From: Pantoea sp. 1.19
GTDB taxonomy: Bacteria; Pseudomonadota; Gammaproteobacteria; Enterobacterales; Enterobacteriaceae
Reading direction: 5' to 3'
DNA length: 64,000 bases
NCBI RefSeq assembly: GCF_001922585.1
Contig: NZ_MRBS01000003.1
Location: forward strand, 62,001-126,000
The notes under the pieces were generated by a model. That model was not told the DNA's origin. It worked only from the letters and a program-made list of their open reading frames with translations, and did not search any database. Of the stretch, positions 59,651 through 64,000 are shown in pieces. The translations under genes were made by a program, and so were the position numbers. Position 1 is the stretch's first letter, and every line of letters starts with the position of its first letter.

Positions 59651-61153
59651 TCAGGGCTGACCGCCCTCTGGCACCACGCCGCCGAGCATAAAGCGGGTCA
59701 GGAACTGCGCCAGCGTCATTTTCTCGCCGTTCATGGTCACCTGGCCGCCGCTGTACTGCAGGCTACTGACAATGTTGTTGTCCTGCTGCGTGGTCAGTTT
59801 AAACATCTGCCCCATCGCGGCCACGCCTTTCACCTGCTGCTCGGCCAGCTTCGCCGCCTGCTCTTCCGGGTTGCCCTCGGTAATGGCAACCTGCTTCATG
59901 ATCTCAATCGCCATTGGCTGAGAGATCACCAGTTTGCCATCGAGCGAGGTCAGTACGCGGGCAACGGCCTGGTCCAGCGTTTGTGCTTCCCCGGGGGAGG
60001 TGGCCGGATCGCGGAAGGTGATGTCCAGACTAAAGGTGCTCTCACCCTTGTCATTCTTCCAGCTCAGCGGCGCTACCGCCAGGTGCGGATTGCCTTTCAG
60101 CAGGGTAGGCAGATTCTGCGCCAGCACTGCATCAATGCTCTGTTGATACAACTCCGGATTATCCGCAATGCCCGGCTGCTGCAGCACTTGCTGTAGCTGC
60201 GCCTGATAGTTTTCGCTGAAGGTTTTCATCGCCACCGCGTCGAAATTATCCAGCTTCATCGTCAGGCCGAACTGGCCGAAGGGTTTGTTATCAATGCGCA
60301 GCGCATCCAGACTGTAATCCAGAGTACCAGCAATTTTCTGCGCGTCGCTGTCGCTGAACGACGCGCTCCCTTTCAGCCCGTCAGCGGCAGCGACCTCTTT
60401 GCCCTCAACGCTGATGGTAAATTTATCCAGCCCGATCGCCTGGTCACCGACGCGGATCCCGGCCGCAGTCAAATGACTTTTGGCATCGGCCTTCAGGTTG
60501 CTGAAGGTAAACAGCGCTGGCTGGTCGAGCTGATTTTTACGCGTTACTGAGAGAGAGCCAACCTCGCCATTGAACGCCAGCTGATCGCCTTGTTCATCGG
60601 CCTCGATGGTCATCGTCGCTCCGCCGGTCGCGTAGCGTTCGCCGGTCTCGCCGTTTTGGTAATCCATCGCCAGCACTCGCACATCGGATCGGGTCGCGCC
60701 GGCGTAGCTGATGCGGGTCTCCATCTCCAGCGGAGACTTGCCGTCGGTCAGGGCAAACAGTTTGGCGACCGCGTCATTGTTCACCAGCTCGCTGTGTACT
60801 GAGGCCATTGCCGGCACCAGCGACAGTTTTTTCAGCTGCGCCAGCGGAAAAGGACCGTGATCGATCGTTTCATTGAGCACGATCTGCTGGCCCGGCTGCA
60901 GCAGCGGATTATTCGCCGCTTTCGCGTCGGCCTGCAGAATAAAGCGGGCGTGGCTGGTGAAAACGCCACGTTGAAAATCCTGATAGCTCAGCGTCAGGTG
61001 CGCGTCGGGCGAGATATTAGCCAGCTGGACGTTGGCGCGCGCCACCAGTTTATCCATGTTGGCTTCCAGCTGTTTGCCGGTATACCAGGCGCCACCGGTC
61101 CAAATCAGGCCCAGCGCGACGACCACGCCAACGGCTATCTTGGTTTTCTTCAT
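59651..61153 (-). CDS. ydgA: DUF945 family protein YdgA
   Basis: 500-residue envelope protein (502 in E. coli) with an N-terminal hydrophobic anchor (VVALGLIWTGGAWYTG) and a large periplasmic region of beta-rich character, including FNETIDHGPFPLAQLKKL-type and PLSWKNDKGES motifs. It has been suggested to form dimers in the inner membrane; molecular role unknown. In E. coli manA and fumA lie between ydgA and fumC; here they are missing and the two genes are divergent neighbours. Confidence 0.9.
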   Translation of the reverse strand: MKKTKIAVGVVVALGLIWTGGAWYTGKQLEANMDKLVARANVQLANISPDAHLTLSYQDFQRGVFTSHARFILQADAKAANNPLLQPGQQIVLNETIDHGPFPLAQLKKLSLVPAMASVHSELVNNDAVAKLFALTDGKSPLEMETRISYAGATRSDVRVLAMDYQNGETGERYATGGATMTIEADEQGDQLAFNGEVGSLSVTRKNQLDQPALFTFSNLKADAKSHLTAAGIRVGDQAIGLDKFTISVEGKEVAAADGLKGSASFSDSDAQKIAGTLDYSLDALRIDNKPFGQFGLTMKLDNFDAVAMKTFSENYQAQLQQVLQQPGIADNPELYQQSIDAVLAQNLPTLLKGNPHLAVAPLSWKNDKGESTFSLDITFRDPATSPGEAQTLDQAVARVLTSLDGKLVISQPMAIEIMKQVAITEGNPEEQAAKLAEQQVKGVAAMGQMFKLTTQQDNNIVSSLQYSGGQVTMNGEKMTLAQFLTRFMLGGVVPEGGQP

Positions 61154-61486
61154 CTGTTTCGTCCTTTAGATGTCTGTGGTTGCCGACAGGCTGTCAGCAT
61201 AATATACAAAAAATGTTGAATGTAATCGCTTGATTAGAAAACACTCTCTACCCAACGACTGACTATATCACGCGGCTCGAGCGCGGTGCCAGTCTCGACA
61301 ATAGCCTTCGCGGCACACAGCAAGAATAGTGGTACAGCGACAATTACGCGACTTACTCTGCCAGATGGCCGCCTTTTTCGTCATTTCAGCCGGGTAGCAG
61401 GCAAAAAATGCCGTGATGCGCGCTCTGTGCGCTCCGGCGGTCTATGCTGAGGATTGTCAGTACTGGCTGAAGCAAAGGAGAGAACG
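61154..61486. other. ydgA-fumC divergent intergenic region
   Basis: 333 bp without a gene. TATGCT near 61443 is a possible fumC -10 without a clear -35. SoxRS control of fumC is known in E. coli, but I find no sequence that satisfies the marbox consensus well; the best, GGCACACAGCAAGAATA near 61314, has several mismatches. Confidence 0.4.
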
Positions 61487-62884
61487 ATGTCTGCAACCCG
61501 CAGTGAACAAGATTCCATGGGCAGCATCGCGGTGCCCGCCGACGCGCTTTGGGGCGCCCAGACCCAGCGGTCACTGGAGCATTTTCGCATTTCAGTGGAA
61601 AAAATGCCGCTGGCGCTGATTCGGGCGCTGGCGTTAACCAAGCGCGCCGCCGCCGCGGTGAACCAGCAGCTGGGGCTGCTGCCCGCCGATCGCGCCGGTG
61701 CGATTATTGCCGCCGCCGATGAAGTGCTGGCCGGAAAGCACCGCGAGGCCTTTCCGCTGGCGGTCTGGCAGACCGGCTCCGGCACCCAAACCAATATGAA
61801 TATGAATGAGGTGCTGGCCAATCGCGCCAGTGAACTGCTCGGCGGCGAGCGGGGGATGGGGCGCTGCGTTCATCCCAATGATGACGTGAATAAAAGCCAG
61901 AGTTCCAATGATGTCTTTCCCGGCGCTATGCACGTGGCGGCAACCCTGGCGATGCATGATGATCTGCTGCCGTCACTGAGCGCGCTGCGGGACACGCTGG
62001 CGGAAAAATCCGTCGCGTTTACCGACCTGGTCAAAATCGGACGGACCCATCTACAGGACGCCACGCCGCTTACCCTCGGTCAGGAGATCTCCGGCTGGGT
62101 AGCGATGCTCGATCACGCAGAACGCCATTTGCAGCAGGCGCTGCCGCACCTCAGCGAACTGGCGCTGGGCGGTACCGCGGTCGGCACCGGGCTGAATGCG
62201 CCGCCCCAGTACGCTGAGCGGGTGGCCGCTGCGCTGGCGGAACTCACCGGCAAGCCGTTTGTCACCGCCGCGAATAAGTTTGAGGCACTGGCCGGCTGCG
62301 ATGCCGTGGTTCATGCACACGGCGCGCTGAAGGGGCTGGCGGCATCGCTGATGAAAATCGCCAACGATGTTCGCTGGCTCGCCTCCGGACCGCGCTGTGG
62401 CATTGGCGAGATCAGCCTGCCGGAGAACGAGCCGGGTAGCTCAATCATGCCCGGTAAAGTCAATCCGACCCAGTGCGAAGCGCTCACCATGCTCTGTTGT
62501 CAGGTGATGGGTAACGACGTGGCGATCGCCATTGGCGGCGCATCGGGTAACTTTGAACTGAACGTGTTCCGGCCGATGATCATCCATAACTTTTTGCAGT
62601 CGGTGCGCCTGCTGGCGGACGGTATGAACAGCTTCCGCGAGCACTGTGCGGTCGGCATCACGCCAAACACCGGGCGAATTGCGCAGCTTCTGAACGAATC
62701 CCTGATGTTGGTCACCGCGCTCAATCCCCACATTGGTTATGACAAAGCGGCGGAAATAGCCAAAAAGGCCCATCATGAAGGGCTGACGCTGAAGGCCGCC
62801 GCGCTGGCGCTGGGCTACCTGAGCGAGGCGGAGTTTGACGCCTGGGTCCGGCCGCAGACGATGGTCGGCAAGCGGCCGGACTAA
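61487..62884 (+). CDS. fumC: Fumarate hydratase class II
   Basis: Iron-independent fumarase that replaces the oxidant-sensitive class I enzymes under superoxide stress. 465 residues. The signature [16 protein letters not shown] lies near residue 315, with active-site runs [27 protein letters not shown] and [13 protein letters not shown] at 61487 after AAAGGAGAG; codons further upstream in frame are unlikely. fumA is not adjacent. Ends 15 bp from the tus stop. Confidence 0.97.
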   Translation: MSATRSEQDSMGSIAVPADALWGAQTQRSLEHFRISVEKMPLALIRALALTKRAAAAVNQQLGLLPADRAGAIIAAADEVLAGKHREAFPLAVWQTGSGTQTNMNMNEVLANRASELLGGERGMGRCVHPNDDVNKSQSSNDVFPGAMHVAATLAMHDDLLPSLSALRDTLAEKSVAFTDLVKIGRTHLQDATPLTLGQEISGWVAMLDHAERHLQQALPHLSELALGGTAVGTGLNAPPQYAERVAAALAELTGKPFVTAANKFEALAGCDAVVHAHGALKGLAASLMKIANDVRWLASGPRCGIGEISLPENEPGSSIMPGKVNPTQCEALTMLCCQVMGNDVAIAIGGASGNFELNVFRPMIIHNFLQSVRLLADGMNSFREHCAVGITPNTGRIAQLLNESLMLVTALNPHIGYDKAAEIAKKAHHEGLTLKAAALALGYLSEAEFDAWVRPQTMVGKRPD

Positions 62885-62899
62885 AGCGTGCCGCCCGCG

Positions 62900-63829
62900 T
62901 CAGACCGGATGGCTGTAGAGATGCAGCCGGGGAATTAGCAGCGACAGCGGGGCGGCGGCGGGCTTATGCCGATGGCGAACGTTATCGGCATCATAATTCA
63001 GCAGCTCGCCGATATCCGGCACCTGCGCGTGGGGCAGGCAGAACACCAGCAGCGGCGATGGACAGGCCAGTTGGGTTTGCTTCTGCGTGGCGCTGCGCCA
63101 GACTCGGGCGATAGGTTGAACCTTCACCGGGCGTTTAATCTTCAGCCCGACCCCGCTGGGCAGGCGGGTAATTAACCGCAGCTCTTCCTGCACTTTTTCC
63201 GCCCACTGTTCGCGCGTCCAGGGCGCTACCGCCCGTCCGGCGCGCAGGCTTTTTTCCAGCTGCGCGGCGACCTCCTCGCGGCTGACGTTCTTAATGATGT
63301 GCTTATTGGCCCAGCCAAAGCGGACGCTGTCGACCTGCTGCAGCGCGGTGAGGCCGCGATAGGCATTCAGGGTGATTAAGCCAGGCAGATGGCGATGGAC
63401 AAATTCAAAGCGCGCGTCGGACGGCAGACCGGTCTCCACCGTAATCAGCTGTTCGAGACGCTGCTTCAGTTGATTGATGTGCTCAATCTGCTGAAGCAGG
63501 GCGCCCAGTTGCTCCTCGTCGCGAACCCGCAGGCAGAGGACACCGGGCAGGCGCACCGCGGCTTTCGTACTGATCTTCTCCGACTGATGCTGCATAAACA
63601 GCCGAGGGTAGTGGGCCAGGGCAAGACGGCGGGCCTGTTCCCCCAGCTGCTGCCCGACGGCAATGTGGCTAATGGCCTCATGTTCCTGTCCTTTTTCAAC
63701 TGCCGGCAGGGTAAACACCCGCGCGGCGATCGCGGGCAGCGTCGCCAGCTGTTGGCAGAGCTGCTGCAGGTGCAGCTCCAGCGCATTCACCGTCTCATGC
63801 AGACGTGGCACCAGTGTAGTACTGTCCAT
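62900..63829 (-). CDS. tus: Replication terminus site-binding protein Tus
   Basis: Monomeric protein that binds Ter sites and stops the replicative helicase in one direction. 309 residues, the E. coli length. Conserved DNA-contact blocks are RFEFVHRHLPGLITLNAYR, FGWANKHIIKNVSREEV, VAPWTREQW and KIKRPVKVQPIARVW, and it ends LIPRLHLY. The ATG at 63829 is preferred to a GTG at 63835. A Ter site lies 11 bp upstream, so tus should repress itself. Confidence 0.96.
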   Translation of the reverse strand: MDSTTLVPRLHETVNALELHLQQLCQQLATLPAIAARVFTLPAVEKGQEHEAISHIAVGQQLGEQARRLALAHYPRLFMQHQSEKISTKAAVRLPGVLCLRVRDEEQLGALLQQIEHINQLKQRLEQLITVETGLPSDARFEFVHRHLPGLITLNAYRGLTALQQVDSVRFGWANKHIIKNVSREEVAAQLEKSLRAGRAVAPWTREQWAEKVQEELRLITRLPSGVGLKIKRPVKVQPIARVWRSATQKQTQLACPSPLLVFCLPHAQVPDIGELLNYDADNVRHRHKPAAAPLSLLIPRLHLYSHPV

Positions 63830-63836
63830 ACGCACC

Positions 63837-63860
63837 TCATTAGTTACAACATACTATTAG
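63837..63860 (-). other. Ter replication-arrest site (TerB-like)
   Basis: On the minus strand AGTATGTTGTAACTAA (63840-63855) fits the consensus AGNATGTTGTAAYKAA completely, including the G at position 6 of the extended site. Position and orientation match TerB before E. coli tus. By that orientation, forks entering from the right end of the window would be blocked and forks travelling from selO towards tus would pass. It overlaps the tus promoter region. Confidence 0.92.
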
Positions 63861-64000
63861 GTTGATGACTATAACACAGCCTTAACGCCGTGCACAGGTC
63901 GTTCTGGCAAGATAACAGGCAGGCGCACGCAGGGCCGCGGTAGGGGGGGAGGAGAGGCCCCGGCCATTCTGTACCGGGGATGCTGCCTACGGGGTGCGCC
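63861..64000. other. Right-end region, no gene seen
   Basis: Upstream flank of tus to the window edge. Contains a G-rich run (about 63943-63955) and no supported gene; rstAB, which neighbours tus in E. coli, would lie outside the window if present. Confidence 0.4.

Noticed and set aside
61290..61487. SoxS/MarA marbox for fumC
   Set aside because: The best candidate has several mismatches at conserved positions; not supportable by eye.

Overview
The window is ordinary, GC-rich core chromosome of a member of the Enterobacterales. Nearly every gene has a recognisable Escherichia coli relative, and the order follows the E. coli terminus-proximal region from selO/aroH/ppsA down to fumC/tus. Several E. 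coli accessory genes are missing, and eptA and rluF lie at unusual positions. The high GC, the pruning and the shared small genes suggest an Erwinia/Pantoea-like enterobacterium; this assignment is inference. I saw no insertion sequence, prophage, CRISPR array or rRNA gene.

Layout. 1-11.7 kb: selO, aroH, ppsR, ppsA, the sRNA gene rprA with an RcsB box, ydiK, ydiJ and menI. 12.1-17.7 kb: the sufABCDSE iron-sulfur assembly operon. 17.7-21.6 kb: ldtE, lpp, pykF and three tRNA-Val(GAC) genes. 21.7-30.4 kb: mdtK, ribE, cfa, punC/punR, purR, the tiny membrane protein gene ynhF, and mepH. 30.8-40.8 kb: grxD, rnt, gloA, nemA, an eptA-type phosphoethanolamine transferase gene next to a PmrA-type box, ydhL, ydhF, ydhIJK, slyA and slyB. 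41.2-48.0 kb: anmK, mliC, pdxH, tyrS, pdxY, gstA and dtpA. 48.6-55.3 kb: the rsxABCDGE-nth electron-transport/DNA-repair operon, with RsxC carrying nine copies of an Ala-rich repeat. 55.4-64 kb: ydgK, cnu, ydgJ, add, rluF, ydgA, fumC and tus, with a replication-terminator (Ter) site at the tus start.

Functional themes. The PEP-pyruvate node is represented by ppsA, ppsR and pykF, both enzymes having Cra-like sites. Oxidant resistance and Fe-S maintenance are represented by suf, rsx, fumC, nemA, gloA and grxD. Envelope maintenance is represented by ldtE, lpp, mepH, slyB, mliC, anmK and eptA. Purine handling is represented by purR, punR/punC and add. Compared with E. coli, sodB, ydhP, nemR, sodC, blr, manA, fumA and the mal/uid genes are absent from their usual places; sodB/ydhP and sodC are replaced by short tail-to-tail gene overlaps.

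No wholly new system stands out. The most interesting unexplained signals are a 9-bp motif, GTTGCGCAA, found five times in only three intergenic regions (ppsR-ppsA, pykF upstream, purR-ynhF); the PmrA-box/inverted-repeat region of eptA; and two gene-free stretches, mdtK-ribE and dtpA-nth.
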